Shown here: piece after piece, positions 34,817-42,814 of the stretch
Numbering within the stretch: position 1 is the stretch's first letter
Layout: the number at the start of each line of letters is the position of its first letter
Assembly: GCF_037478305.1 (NCBI RefSeq)
Contig: NZ_JBBGAZ010000002.1
Span: 1 to 64,000, forward strand
Length of the DNA stretch: 64,000 bases
Reading direction: 5' to 3'
From: Cognatishimia coralii
Lineage (GTDB): Bacteria; Pseudomonadota; Alphaproteobacteria; Rhodobacterales; Rhodobacteraceae
Notes under the pieces: generated by a model
Told to the model about the DNA's origin: nothing
Databases searched by the model: none
What the model saw: only the letters and a program-made list of their open reading frames with translations
Program-made: the position numbers and the translations under genes

Positions 34817-35869
34817 TTGCGTGACCAGCCAAAAGCCGCGGACCTCTTGGAATGGTACGACCGGCACGCCCGCAAAATGCCTTGGCGCGTGGGGCCTGCG
34901 GAGCGTCAGTCGGGCATCATGCCAGATCCTTACCGAATCTGGATGTCTGAGATAATGCTGCAGCAGACCACCGTTGCCGCGGTCAAAGACTATTTCCTGC
35001 GCTTCACAGAGCGCTGGCCCACAGTCACAGACCTTGCCAACGCCCGCGACGAAGACGTGATGGGCGAATGGGCCGGTCTTGGATACTACGCCCGCGCCAG
35101 AAACCTGCTGAAATGCGCGCGCGTTGTGGCGCATGAACTGGATGGGGTTTTTCCTGACACAGAGACAGGCTTACGCGACCTCCCCGGCATCGGCCCCTAT
35201 ACCGCCGCCGCTGTCGCCTCGATTGCTTTTGATCGCAAGGCCACAGTCGTAGACGGCAACGTCGAGCGCGTCATGGCGCGGATCTACGATCACCACACGC
35301 CGTTGCCCGCCGCCAAACCTGCGCTGACAGAATTCGCCGACGCTCTGACGCCAGATCAGCGCCCCGGAGATTATGCCCAAGCCGTCATGGACCTTGGCGC
35401 GACCATCTGCACACCAAAGAACCCCGCTTGCGGAATTTGCCCGTGGCGCAGCGCCTGCCGCGCCCGCATCCAAGGCACAGCGTCTGAGCTGCCCAAAAAG
35501 ACACCTAAGAAACCCAAACCGATCCGCCTAGGAACCGTCTATATCGCCCGCCGTGTCGACGGAGCCTACCTATTGGAACGCCGCCCAGACCAAGGACTGT
35601 TAGGCGGCATGCTCGGCTGGCCCGGATCTGACTGGGCCGAAACCGCAGTGCCAGATCACCAACTCCCTATCCGCGCGGAATGGAAAGAGCTTCCGACCGA
35701 AGCCCGCCATACTTTCACACATTTCCACCTACGCCTGACCGTCAAAACCGCGCTGGTTCCGATGGATCGCAAACCCAAACAGGGCGATTTTATCGAGCTG
35801 GCCGATTTCCGCCCCTCAGACCTCCCAACCGTGTTCCGCAAAGCCTTTTACCTAACGAAAGACCTCTGA
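34817..35869 (+). CDS. mutY: Adenine DNA glycosylase MutY
   Basis: A 350-residue repair glycosylase that removes adenine opposite 8-oxoguanine. Catalytic Glu45 lies in SEIMLQQT, the helix-hairpin-helix is LPGIGPYTAAA and Asp146 is in VVDGNVERV. The iron-sulfur cluster ligands are Cys198, Cys205, Cys208 and Cys214 with C-x6-C-x2-C-x5-C spacing. A NUDIX-like C-terminal domain (RRPDQGLLGGMLGWPG) reads the oxidised base. Start is TTG at 34817 after GAGGGA. Divergent from dciA. Confidence 0.94.
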   Translation: MRDQPKAADLLEWYDRHARKMPWRVGPAERQSGIMPDPYRIWMSEIMLQQTTVAAVKDYFLRFTERWPTVTDLANARDEDVMGEWAGLGYYARARNLLKCARVVAHELDGVFPDTETGLRDLPGIGPYTAAAVASIAFDRKATVVDGNVERVMARIYDHHTPLPAAKPALTEFADALTPDQRPGDYAQAVMDLGATICTPKNPACGICPWRSACRARIQGTASELPKKTPKKPKPIRLGTVYIARRVDGAYLLERRPDQGLLGGMLGWPGSDWAETAVPDHQLPIRAEWKELPTEARHTFTHFHLRLTVKTALVPMDRKPKQGDFIELADFRPSDLPTVFRKAFYLTKDL

Positions 35870-35935
35870 AACGTTGCCACGGGGCACGGGCCTCGCCATA
35901 GTTGCCCCAACCCGCATCAACGAGAGATCACCCCC

Positions 35936-37069
35936 ATGATCCCCAAGGCGCAGCTGAGCAAACTCCAAAGCGCACTCCCTTTCTGGTCGTCACTTATTCT
36001 GGTGCCCTTGGCGTGGATGGGCGCGATCAAAGGCGGCTGGTGGCTGATCGCTGTGCCTGTGGCCACGTGGTATCTCTTTGCGCTCTTGGATGCTTTCACC
36101 GGGCTTTATCTGGAAAACGCGGACCCGCAGACCGAAGACAGCACGATCTTTTGGTACCGCCTGATCACAATCCTCTGGCCCTTTCTACAGGCCGGAACGC
36201 TCTTTGGGCTTCTGGCATACGTGGGTTCAACGGATCATCTAGGCACATGGGAACTCATCGGCCTCTTCTTTGGCGTTGGCGTTCTGACCGGGACCGTTGG
36301 GATCAACTATTCCCATGAACTCATGCACCAAAAGCCCGCATGGGAGCGCTGGCTCGGCGATATTCTCCTCGCGATGGTGCTCTATTCGCATTTCCGCTCT
36401 GAGCACCTTTTGGTGCATCACCGCTACGTCGCCACCCCGCGCGATCCGGTGACAGCGCGCTACAACCAAGGCTTCCACCGCGTCTTTCCCCGCGTGATCT
36501 GGACCACGCTTCGCTCTGCATGGGGTGCTGAAAAAGCCATGCTCGAACGCAAGAAAAGGCCCGTTTGGACATTCGGGAACCCCTTCTGGCGCTATTTCAT
36601 CCTGCAAGCCCTCGCCCTAGCGCTCGCCTTCTGGCTCGCAGGCTGGCTCGGAGTCGCCTTGTTCCTCTGGCAGGCCTGGATCGCGATCTGGCAATTGGAG
36701 CTCGTGAACTACATCGAACACTATGGCCTCACGCGCGAACACCTAGGCGATGGCAAATACGAACACGTCAAACCCCGCCATAGCTGGAACGCAGCGCATA
36801 AGGCCTCGAACTGGCTGCTGATCAACCTGCAGCGCCACTCGGACCACCACTACAAACCCGACCGCCGCTTCCCGCTTTTGCAAAACTACACCGAGGACGA
36901 AGCACCCCAACTGCCCTATGGCTATCCGATCATGACAATGGTCGCGATGATGCCACCCATCTGGCGGCGCGTGATGAACCCGCGCGTTCGGGCTTGGCGC
37001 AAACAGTTCTACCCCGAGATTGAAGACTGGACCGCCTACAACAAAGCGCAAACGCCCATGCCGAGATAG
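35936..37069 (+). CDS. alkB: Alkane 1-monooxygenase
   Basis: A 377-residue integral-membrane di-iron hydroxylase that converts medium-chain n-alkanes to 1-alkanols. Several membrane helices alternate with the histidine boxes: HELMH (127-131), EHLLVHH (156-162), EHYGL (261-265) and QRHSDHH (299-305). This set defines the AlkB family as against fatty-acid desaturases. No rubredoxin or rubredoxin reductase gene is adjacent, so the electron donors must be encoded elsewhere. Alkane-degrading potential in this organism is an inference from this gene. A GNAT gene follows 3 bases later. Confidence 0.9.
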   Translation: MIPKAQLSKLQSALPFWSSLILVPLAWMGAIKGGWWLIAVPVATWYLFALLDAFTGLYLENADPQTEDSTIFWYRLITILWPFLQAGTLFGLLAYVGSTDHLGTWELIGLFFGVGVLTGTVGINYSHELMHQKPAWERWLGDILLAMVLYSHFRSEHLLVHHRYVATPRDPVTARYNQGFHRVFPRVIWTTLRSAWGAEKAMLERKKRPVWTFGNPFWRYFILQALALALAFWLAGWLGVALFLWQAWIAIWQLELVNYIEHYGLTREHLGDGKYEHVKPRHSWNAAHKASNWLLINLQRHSDHHYKPDRRFPLLQNYTEDEAPQLPYGYPIMTMVAMMPPIWRRVMNPRVRAWRKQFYPEIEDWTAYNKAQTPMPR

Positions 37070-37072
37070 ACG

Positions 37073-37558
37073 ATGTCGCAATCGAAACTATCCCATGTCG
37101 CATTGGCCCAACCGAGTGACATTGCTGCCTTGGAGCCACTGTTTCAAGCTCTCTACGCGCATGAAACGCCAAACGCCGCGGCACCAGATGACGCCACATG
37201 TGCGCGGCACATCAAGCGTTTGCTTGATGAAGAGACGCCTCATGACCTCATCATTGCCTGGGGAACTGACGGGCGCTCGCTCGGTCTCGTCGCCGTCGCA
37301 CGCGTCACTTCGATTAGCGACCCACGCCCGGATAACTGGACGCAAATCGATCTAAAAGAGCTTTTCGTCCTCCCAGAGGCGCGTGGTCAGAACATCGGGC
37401 GGGCTCTGATGGAGTGGGTTCAAGCCTATGCCAACCGAACAGGTGCCTGCCGCATAGATTGGCACGTGAAATCCGACAACGCAGACGGCATCCGCTTCTA
37501 TGAAAGATTTGGGGCCAAGGTCGTCCATGGTCGGCTCAGCATGCGCAAAATGCTCTAG
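37073..37558 (+). CDS. GNAT-family acetyltransferase
   Basis: A 161-residue GCN5-type N-acetyltransferase. The acetyl-CoA site is ELFVLPEARGQNIGRALMEW near residue 100, with C-terminal SDNADGIRFYERFGA and GRLSMRKML. Acceptor unknown. It lies 3 bases after alkB, so the two are probably one transcript, though a functional link is not evident. Confidence 0.88.
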   Translation: MSQSKLSHVALAQPSDIAALEPLFQALYAHETPNAAAPDDATCARHIKRLLDEETPHDLIIAWGTDGRSLGLVAVARVTSISDPRPDNWTQIDLKELFVLPEARGQNIGRALMEWVQAYANRTGACRIDWHVKSDNADGIRFYERFGAKVVHGRLSMRKML

Positions 37559-37575
37559 GCTTCCATCTCTTTTCA

Positions 37576-37683
37576 TCTTGATCAAAATACTCTGGGGTGA
37601 GACCCGTCCAGCAAAAGCTCGAGGAGCTTTTGAGGGTCGAACGGGCGGAGCCCAGGCCGCAGGCCAAGGGGGCAAAGCCCCGA
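37576..37683. repeat. Dispersed intergenic element, copy 2 (extended)
   Basis: Begins CTTGATCAAAATACTCTGGG and ends GGGGGCAAAGCCCC. Between these is an extra hairpin with arms CAAAAGCTC/GAGCTTTTG (37612-37632) nested in GACCC/GGGTC. It fills most of the gap between the GNAT gene and the ccrM terminator. No open frame of note. Confidence 0.68.
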
Positions 37684-37690
37684 CCCGCAT

Positions 37691-37716
37691 AAAAAAGCCC
37701 CGCCAAAAGGCGGGGC
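37691..37716 (-). terminator. Terminator of ccrM
   Basis: Arms GCCCCGCC/GGCGGGGC around AAAA; six Ts follow on the minus strand. It lies about 90 bases past the ccrM stop. Confidence 0.85.
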
Positions 37717-37807
37717 GAAGTCGTCCGTGCCGCAGGCCTGATGGCCTTTGGACACTGGCGGTACATTCTTTTCCGATGTGTACCCACCGGATCTTGAGTG
37801 GGCTGGA

Positions 37808-38923
37808 CTACATCTCAGCCCGGATCTGTTGACGTAGGTTGTCGATGGGCACCTTCTTGCCCTCGGACTTATAGGCCCAATAGGTCCAGCCATTGCAGCT
37901 CGGCGCGCCTTCAAAGGCCGCACCCACCTGGTGGATCGAGCCCTTGTTGTCCTTGCTGCCAACCAGCGTCCCATCGGCGCGCACTTTGGCAGTGTGACGC
38001 CCGTTCAGGGAATATAGCTCTTCGCCCGGACGCAGCATGCCGCGTTCAACCAGTTGGCCAAATGGCACGCGCGGTTGTGCACGTTTGCTTTGGCTGACTT
38101 CCAGCGCTTCATTGTCGAGCTTGCGCACATTCTTGATGCGCTTGGTGGCGACCTTGCGATAGGTCTCTTCGCGCTCGATGCCGATGAAATTCCGGCCGAG
38201 CATCTTAGCAACCGCGCCGGTCGTGCCTGTGCCAAAGAACGGATCCAGCACCACGTCGCCGGGATTGGTCGTGCCAATCAGCACTCGGTGCAGCAGGCTC
38301 TCAGGTTTTTGCGTCGGATGCGCCTTGTCGCCGTTTTCGTCTTTCAAACGCTCGTGGCCCGTGCAAATCGGCAGCACCCAGTCAGAACGCATCTGCACGC
38401 CTTCGTTCAGCGCTTTCAGAGCTTCGTAGTTGAAGGTCGGCTTCGCGCTTTCGGATTTCGATGCCCAGATCAGCGTCTCATGCGCGTTGGTCAGACGTTT
38501 GCCACGGAAGTTCGGCATCGGGTTGGACTTGCGCCAAACCACGTCGTTCAAGATCCAAAAGCCCTGGTTCTGCAGCTCAGCGCCCATGCGGAAGACGTTG
38601 TGGTAGGAACCGATCACCCAGATCGCGCCATTTGGCTTGAGTATCCGGCGGGCAGCAGACAGCCAGTCGCGGGTAAACCGATCATAGACCGCAAAGCTGT
38701 CAAACTGGTCCCAGTGATCATCTACCGCATCCACTTTGGAATTGTCCGGACGGTGCAATTCACCCTTCAACTGCAAATTATAGGGCGGGTCTGCGAAGAT
38801 CAGATCAACAGAGTTTTCAGGTAGACTGTTCATCACTTCGATGCAGTCGCCAGATTGGATCGTGTTCAACACAGCATCCAACGAGGGCGCAGGAGCGCCC
38901 TTTTTCACGGGTTTATTCGTCAT
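37808..38923 (-). CDS. ccrM: Cell-cycle adenine methyltransferase CcrM (GANTC)
   Basis: A 371-residue beta-class N6-adenine methyltransferase that remethylates GANTC after replication. DPPY is at 45-48 (DLIFADPPYNLQL), and the AdoMet site DPFFGTGTTGAVAKMLGR lies later, in the beta-class order. The C-terminal 100 residues (LRPGEELYSLNGRHTAKVRA, ending in the PIDNLRQQIRAEM tail) are the CcrM-specific extension. I start at the ATG at 38923 after GAGG. No restriction partner is present, as for CcrM. The promoter region contains its own target sites and a DnaA box. Confidence 0.95.
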   Translation of the reverse strand: MTNKPVKKGAPAPSLDAVLNTIQSGDCIEVMNSLPENSVDLIFADPPYNLQLKGELHRPDNSKVDAVDDHWDQFDSFAVYDRFTRDWLSAARRILKPNGAIWVIGSYHNVFRMGAELQNQGFWILNDVVWRKSNPMPNFRGKRLTNAHETLIWASKSESAKPTFNYEALKALNEGVQMRSDWVLPICTGHERLKDENGDKAHPTQKPESLLHRVLIGTTNPGDVVLDPFFGTGTTGAVAKMLGRNFIGIEREETYRKVATKRIKNVRKLDNEALEVSQSKRAQPRVPFGQLVERGMLRPGEELYSLNGRHTAKVRADGTLVGSKDNKGSIHQVGAAFEGAPSCNGWTYWAYKSEGKKVPIDNLRQQIRAEM

Positions 38924-39039
38924 GTCTTGCCTCAATATAACCGGCGCTTTTGCGCTCTTTGGTTATCCACAGGATGAGTCATGACGAGTCCCGCGTCAAT
39001 TTCTTTTTTGAATCAGCGGGTTAGGTTTTTTGCTTGCCA
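38924..39039 (-). promoter_or_regulatory. ccrM control region with DnaA box and GANTC sites
   Basis: A perfect DnaA box TTATCCACA is at 38963-38971. Three GANTC sites lie at 38976-38980, 38986-38990 and 39010-39014. On the minus strand TTGACG (38999-38994) could be a -35 with two GANTC sites in the spacer. A GCGCAAAAGCGC hairpin (38943-38956) sits in the putative leader. The layout suggests control by DnaA and by methylation state, as known in principle for Caulobacter ccrM. Confidence 0.6.
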
Positions 39040-39645
39040 CTATATGTTGTGTACAGGCTTAAAAGAACGCCTATGATGTGGGGTTATCCCCAGGCTGACG
39101 AGCGCAGATTTGTGCTCTTTGGTGGGATATCCCATGTTTCTTTCCCAGCCATATCCGGGGAACTGTTGCGCCAAAGACTCCATCAATCGGTCGCGCCTTA
39201 TTTTCGCCACAATTGAAGCCGCTGAAATTGAAACACTTTTTGTGTCGCCTTTGACCACGCCCTCGGCCCGAATATTCAGCCCGCGCGGGATCATTTTGCC
39301 ATCCACCAGCACATAATCAGGCCGCCCTGACAGGTTCTGAGCCGCACGCACCATCGCCAGATGACTGGCCCTTAGGATGTTGATCTCGTCAATTTCTGCG
39401 ACCGAGGCCTCGCCAAACCCCACATCTGCGACCTCGAGGATTTGATCATAAAGCGCCTCGCGGCGTTTTTTGCCGAGTTTCTTTGAATCGTTCAGTCCCT
39501 CGGGAATACGATCAGGGTGCAGGATCACGGCGGCAGCCATGACCGGCCCGGCCAAAGGCCCGCGCCCGACCTCGTCCACACCCGCCACGACAGTTGCGCC
39601 GCGCAGGATGGCCAGTTCTTCGAGATGGTAGTCCGGTAAACTCAT
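39040..39645 (-). CDS. rnhB: Ribonuclease HII
   Basis: A 201-residue nuclease that cuts RNA in RNA-DNA hybrids and at single ribonucleotides. Acidic site residues Asp24-Glu25 lie in GVDEVGRGPLAGP; VLVDGKMIPRG and ISAASIVAKIRRDRLM are further family blocks. I start at the ATG at 39645 (MSLPDYHLEE), although AGAGG is only three bases away; the longer TTG start adds 13 residues that look less natural. It is upstream of ccrM on the same strand, a conserved pairing in Rhodobacteraceae. Confidence 0.92.
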   Translation of the reverse strand: MSLPDYHLEELAILRGATVVAGVDEVGRGPLAGPVMAAAVILHPDRIPEGLNDSKKLGKKRREALYDQILEVADVGFGEASVAEIDEINILRASHLAMVRAAQNLSGRPDYVLVDGKMIPRGLNIRAEGVVKGDTKSVSISAASIVAKIRRDRLMESLAQQFPGYGWERNMGYPTKEHKSALVSLGITPHHRRSFKPVHNI

Positions 39646-39680
39646 GGTCCTCTTGAAAGCCAATCCATCCCCCAAGCGCA

Positions 39681-39710
39681 ACAAAAAACCGGCGCCGAGG
39701 GGCGCCGGTT
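39681..39710 (-). terminator. Terminator of the secreted Cys-rich protein
   Basis: Arms AACCGGCGCC/GGCGCCGGTT around GAGG, followed by TTTTTTG on the minus strand. Confidence 0.85.
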
Positions 39711-39767
39711 TTCATCGGGGGCATTGCTATTGGGGATGCAAGGGACCGCCCCCGAGTGCTCGATATC

Positions 39768-40208
39768 TTATTTGCTGCTGACGATGTAGTAGCCTTCGTT
39801 GCGCAGGCAGGGGATGGAGTAGCCGCGCTTGGTGCCTTTGGTGGTGGCCAGACGCACTTTGCAGTGACGTGGCAGGCTGTCAGCATAGCGGTAGTGTTTC
39901 TGCAGACATTTCTGACCAAAGACCTTTACCTTGCCGTCGTATGTGTTGTGGCGACGTACACAGGCAGCGGTCAGCGCATAGCGGCGTGGTTTATGCACGC
40001 GTGGTGGCTTTGGGTTGGTCGGGGTCACTGCAACGGGCTGACGATGGCGGTTGTTGTCGGAAATCGCTTTGCCGATGATCACCAGCGCGGTTGCGCCAAC
40101 CAGGAATTTCGCGAGATCGTCATTTGCCTTTGCAGGCGCTGCAGAGAAAGAGAGGGAGGTTGCAGCGATGGCGGCGATCATGATGGAAGAGATAAACTTA
40201 CGGGACAT
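39768..40208 (-). CDS. Secreted basic protein with four cysteines, function unknown
   Basis: A 146-residue protein I do not recognise. Residues 1-28 form a signal peptide ending SAAPAKA before NDDLAKF; a hydrophobic stretch LVGATALVIIGKAI follows, then a Pro/His/Lys linker (PTNPKPPRVHKPRR). The C-terminal part is strongly basic and holds four cysteines (TAACVRRHN, GQKCLQKHY, RHCKVRL, SIPCLRNEG), probably two disulfides. AAGGAAACCCTT precedes the ATG at 40208; longer in-frame starts look artificial. A good terminator follows. It may bind acidic surface polymer or nucleic acid, but that is a guess. Confidence 0.75.
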   Translation of the reverse strand: MSRKFISSIMIAAIAATSLSFSAAPAKANDDLAKFLVGATALVIIGKAISDNNRHRQPVAVTPTNPKPPRVHKPRRYALTAACVRRHNTYDGKVKVFGQKCLQKHYRYADSLPRHCKVRLATTKGTKRGYSIPCLRNEGYYIVSSK

Positions 40209-40407
40209 AAGGGTTTCCTTTCGAGGGTCTTGTTGCGTGTCGTGTTCAAACTGAGTGGCCGCGTTCAGCAGAAGGTTGCGACCTGATGAGCCGACACTGG
40301 CCCGACCCCCGAAAGTCAGGCAATAACACCACAATGATATCGGATAACACGCGTGAATCGCGGCGTTGATATTGAATAACCAAGCTACTTCACCCAATGT
40401 CTTAGCC

Positions 40408-40695
40408 ATGAAAACCACAGCTCTCATATGTCTGACGGCCGCCACACTGGCCTTGTCCTCCCCCGCCCATGCGGCGTGTTTTGCCGACTATAAAGCCAAG
40501 CAGGACAACCCGCTGAAGCTCCATTATGGGGTGGCCGAAGTGCGCGGCGACTGCACGAAAGCGAATGCTACTCAAGAATTGAGGCTTCGTTTGACACAGG
40601 GCGGTTGGGTTTTGCTTAATGTTCTGTCAGTCTTTGACTCATCCGGACTTCAGGAGAGACAAAGCGATGCAGGACAGTTCTATCTCCGCTATTGA
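40408..40695 (+). CDS. Small secreted protein, conserved hypothetical
   Basis: A 95-residue exported protein. Signal peptide 1-23 ends SSPAHAA; mature CFADYKAKQDNPLKLHYG has Cys24, and Cys49 lies in VRGDCTKAN, so one disulfide is likely. The C-terminus (LRLTQGGWVLLNVLSVFDSS, then AGQFYLRY) has a pattern I recall from uncharacterised Rhodobacteraceae proteins. The stop lies 29 bases inside the next gene, which begins before it ends, implying coupled translation with the membrane winged-helix protein. No strong ribosome site is seen. Confidence 0.7.
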   Translation: MKTTALICLTAATLALSSPAHAACFADYKAKQDNPLKLHYGVAEVRGDCTKANATQELRLRLTQGGWVLLNVLSVFDSSGLQERQSDAGQFYLRY

Positions 40696-41371
40696 ATCGC
40701 GCCAGATCGGCGGGCGCGTCGTCACCTTTGGGATTATCGCGATTGTGGTGATTCTTGCGGGGGCCGGCGCGGTTTTGCTTTTGACGCTGCCGGACGCCAA
40801 CGCGTTTAACATGCGGGTCGAACGGCTGTTTGTCGAAAACGATGATCTGACCAAACAGGCGGAGCTAAAGCTGCTGGAGATCCTCGCGCAATCCGGCACA
40901 GCCTTTGCCGCGATTCTGTCCAGCTATCGTATGGTGATCTTTGTCCTGCTGATTTTTGCCACAGGCATGATGATCGCAGCACTTGTGTTCCTTGTGATGT
41001 TGATTGCCATGAACCGGCGCATGGCTCAGATCGAGAAGTCCGGCATTCAGGTGAATTCTTTGCTGATCAGCCGCGACGAAAAGAAGGTCTATTTGAACAA
41101 TATGGGCTTCAAACTGACAGACGCTGCACTGGAAACCCTTTCGATTCTGGCCGAGGCGCGGATGGATGACGATGTGCTGTCTGGCATCGAACTCGAGGCG
41201 ATCATATCAGGCAAACCCCAGGCCGATTGCGAAGAAGCGGCAGGGGCTACACGCATCAAACGTCTGCGCGACGCTTTGGGCAATCAGATGGTCAGCGAGC
41301 TTTTGGTCAAAAACATCGCGCGGCGCGGCTATATGCTGGGCATCGATAAATCGGTGATCAAGGTTCTCTAA
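40667..41371 (+). CDS. Membrane protein with C-terminal winged-helix domain
   Basis: A 234-residue protein with two membrane spans (about 18-41 and 89-116), a periplasmic loop of roughly 47 residues between them, and a cytoplasmic C-terminal domain. The latter (about 138-226) resembles an OmpR-type winged helix: LTDAALETLSILAEARMDD, then AAGATRIKRLRDALGN and NIARRGYMLGID, which matches the recognition helix and wing of Trans_reg_C. The order is the reverse of ToxR or CadC, which carry the winged helix at the N-terminus. GGAGAG precedes ATG 40667. It overlaps the secreted protein gene by 29 bases. Confidence 0.75.
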   Translation: MQDSSISAIESRQIGGRVVTFGIIAIVVILAGAGAVLLLTLPDANAFNMRVERLFVENDDLTKQAELKLLEILAQSGTAFAAILSSYRMVIFVLLIFATGMMIAALVFLVMLIAMNRRMAQIEKSGIQVNSLLISRDEKKVYLNNMGFKLTDAALETLSILAEARMDDDVLSGIELEAIISGKPQADCEEAAGATRIKRLRDALGNQMVSELLVKNIARRGYMLGIDKSVIKVL

Positions 41372-41377
41372 ATCAAT

Positions 41378-42247
41378 ATGATTGCTCAACGCGCCAACCT
41401 GATCGGCAGCATCTGGATGATCGCGGCCATGGCTCTCTTTGCCATTGAGGATGCTTTGCTGAAAGCGGCGGCCTCCACCCTGCCCGTCAGCCAGGTCCTC
41501 GTCCTGTTCGGAGCCGGCGGCGCGTTCATCTTCGCAGCCCTGGCCCGTCGGCAAGGTACGCCTCTCGTCCCCAAAGAGGTCACCTCGCGACCGATGCTGA
41601 TCCGCGCAGTCTTTGAGGTGTTTGGGCGGTTGTTCTATACGCTTGCTTTCGTGCTCACGCCTTTGTCGTCGACCACAGTGATCCTGCAAGCCACACCGCT
41701 CGTCGTCGTCGGCGCAGCGGCGACGCTCTTTGGCGAGACCGTCGGCTGGCGTCGTTGGGGTGCGATCTTTCTGGGACTTGCTGGTGTCATCATCATCATC
41801 CAACCCGGCAGCGAGAGTTTTACGCCGCTTTCCATCCTCGCGGTCCTCGGTATGCTCGGCTTTGCGGGCCGAGACCTCGCCAGCCGCGCAGCCCCTGCCT
41901 CGCTCAGCACCAATATCCTCGGGCTCTACGGTTTCTTTGCCTTGATCGCCGCCGGTACCCTATTTGCCGTCTATGAGAACACACCATTTGTCGAAGTCGG
42001 ATTAGAAACCGGCCTGCTCATGGCCGCCGCCTGCGGCGTCGGCGTCATCGCTTATACAGCTCTGATGCGTGCCATGCGGACCGGTGAGGTTTCGGCTGTG
42101 ACGCCGTTTCGGTATTCGCGACTGTTGTTTGGTCTCGCCCTCGGCATCTTCGTCTTTGGCGAAAGCCTGACCGCGCCAATGATCTGGGGGTCGCTGATGA
42201 TCGTCGCCTCAGGCCTGTTCATTTTGTGGCGCGGGCAGAAGACTTAA
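41378..42247 (+). CDS. EamA/DMT-family transporter
   Basis: A 289-residue inner-membrane protein with about ten hydrophobic segments in two EamA halves (FALEDALLKAAASTLP-type first half; GVIAYTALMRAMRTGEVSAV in the second). Such carriers export or import metabolites such as amino acids; the substrate is not predictable. It begins 6 bases after the winged-helix membrane gene, so it may be part of the same transcript. Confidence 0.88.
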   Translation: MIAQRANLIGSIWMIAAMALFAIEDALLKAAASTLPVSQVLVLFGAGGAFIFAALARRQGTPLVPKEVTSRPMLIRAVFEVFGRLFYTLAFVLTPLSSTTVILQATPLVVVGAAATLFGETVGWRRWGAIFLGLAGVIIIIQPGSESFTPLSILAVLGMLGFAGRDLASRAAPASLSTNILGLYGFFALIAAGTLFAVYENTPFVEVGLETGLLMAAACGVGVIAYTALMRAMRTGEVSAVTPFRYSRLLFGLALGIFVFGESLTAPMIWGSLMIVASGLFILWRGQKT

Positions 42248-42257
42248 AGCTCATTCT

Positions 42258-42312
42258 CTTGCCGAAATATCCTGGGGGAATTGGGCGCTAGCCCAAGGGG
42301 GCAAAGCCCCTA
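42258..42312. repeat. Dispersed intergenic element, copy 3
   Basis: CTTGCCGAAATATCCTGGGG, a GGGCGCTAGCCC stem, then GGGGGCAAAGCCCC. It lies between two convergent genes (EamA and arfB) and overlaps the first bases past the arfB stop. Same pattern as copies at 10406 and 37576. Confidence 0.7.
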
Positions 42313-42729
42313 CTCGTCGCCAACCTTACCGCGCAGGGCTTTCACCTCTCCGCGTACCTTTTTGGCCTTCAGCCGCCGTTGTTGCGACCCATAGGTCGGC
42401 TTAGTCTTGATCCGACGTTTCGGCGCAACCAGCGCCTTTTCGATCAAAGCCGCCAACCTCTCGCGCACGATCTCGCGATTGCGCACCTGCGAGCGGGTTT
42501 CGTCACATTGCAGGATCAACGCGCCGTCCTTGGTCCAGCGCCGCCCCGCCAAGCGCTTCAACCGCGCCTTCACCTGCGGCGGCAAGTTCGGAGACCGCGC
42601 AGCCTCAAACCGCAACTCAACAGCCGAGGAGACTTTGTTCACATTCTGACCACCCGGCCCCGAGGCCCGAATGAACTGTTCGGTGATTTCCCAGTCCTCA
42701 ATTGTGATATCGTCTGTGACGCGCAACAT
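42310..42729 (-). CDS. arfB: Peptidyl-tRNA hydrolase ArfB (YaeJ)
   Basis: A 139-residue ribosome-rescue factor that frees stalled ribosomes by hydrolysing peptidyl-tRNA in the peptidyl-transferase centre. The class I release-factor motif GPGGQNVNKVSSAVELRF is complete, with GGQ at 26-28. The basic tail (KRRIKTKPTYGSQQRRLKAK) enters the mRNA channel in known ArfB. I use the ATG at 42729; an in-frame TTG at 42771 would add 14 residues unlike the family. Encoded just after the SRP RNA on the same strand. Confidence 0.9.
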   Translation of the reverse strand: MLRVTDDITIEDWEITEQFIRASGPGGQNVNKVSSAVELRFEAARSPNLPPQVKARLKRLAGRRWTKDGALILQCDETRSQVRNREIVRERLAALIEKALVAPKRRIKTKPTYGSQQRRLKAKKVRGEVKALRGKVGDE

Positions 42730-42773
42730 GACGCTATTTTGGGGCCTTTCGCAAAAGATGGAAACCGGCAAAC

Positions 42774-42806
42774 GAAAAGGGCTTCTCCCCGCGTGGAAAA
42801 GCCCTT
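42774..42806 (-). terminator. Terminator after the SRP RNA
   Basis: Arms AAGGGCTT/AAGCCCTT with a long GC-containing loop, then TTTTCGTTT on the minus strand. Position right after the SRP RNA 3' end fits. Confidence 0.8.
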
Positions 42807-42814
42807 CGAGATGT

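Noticed and set aside
39084..39092. TTATCCCCA, a second DnaA-like box
   Set aside because: One mismatch from the consensus and lies inside the rnhB coding sequence, so chance is likely; it is not counted in the ccrM control region.
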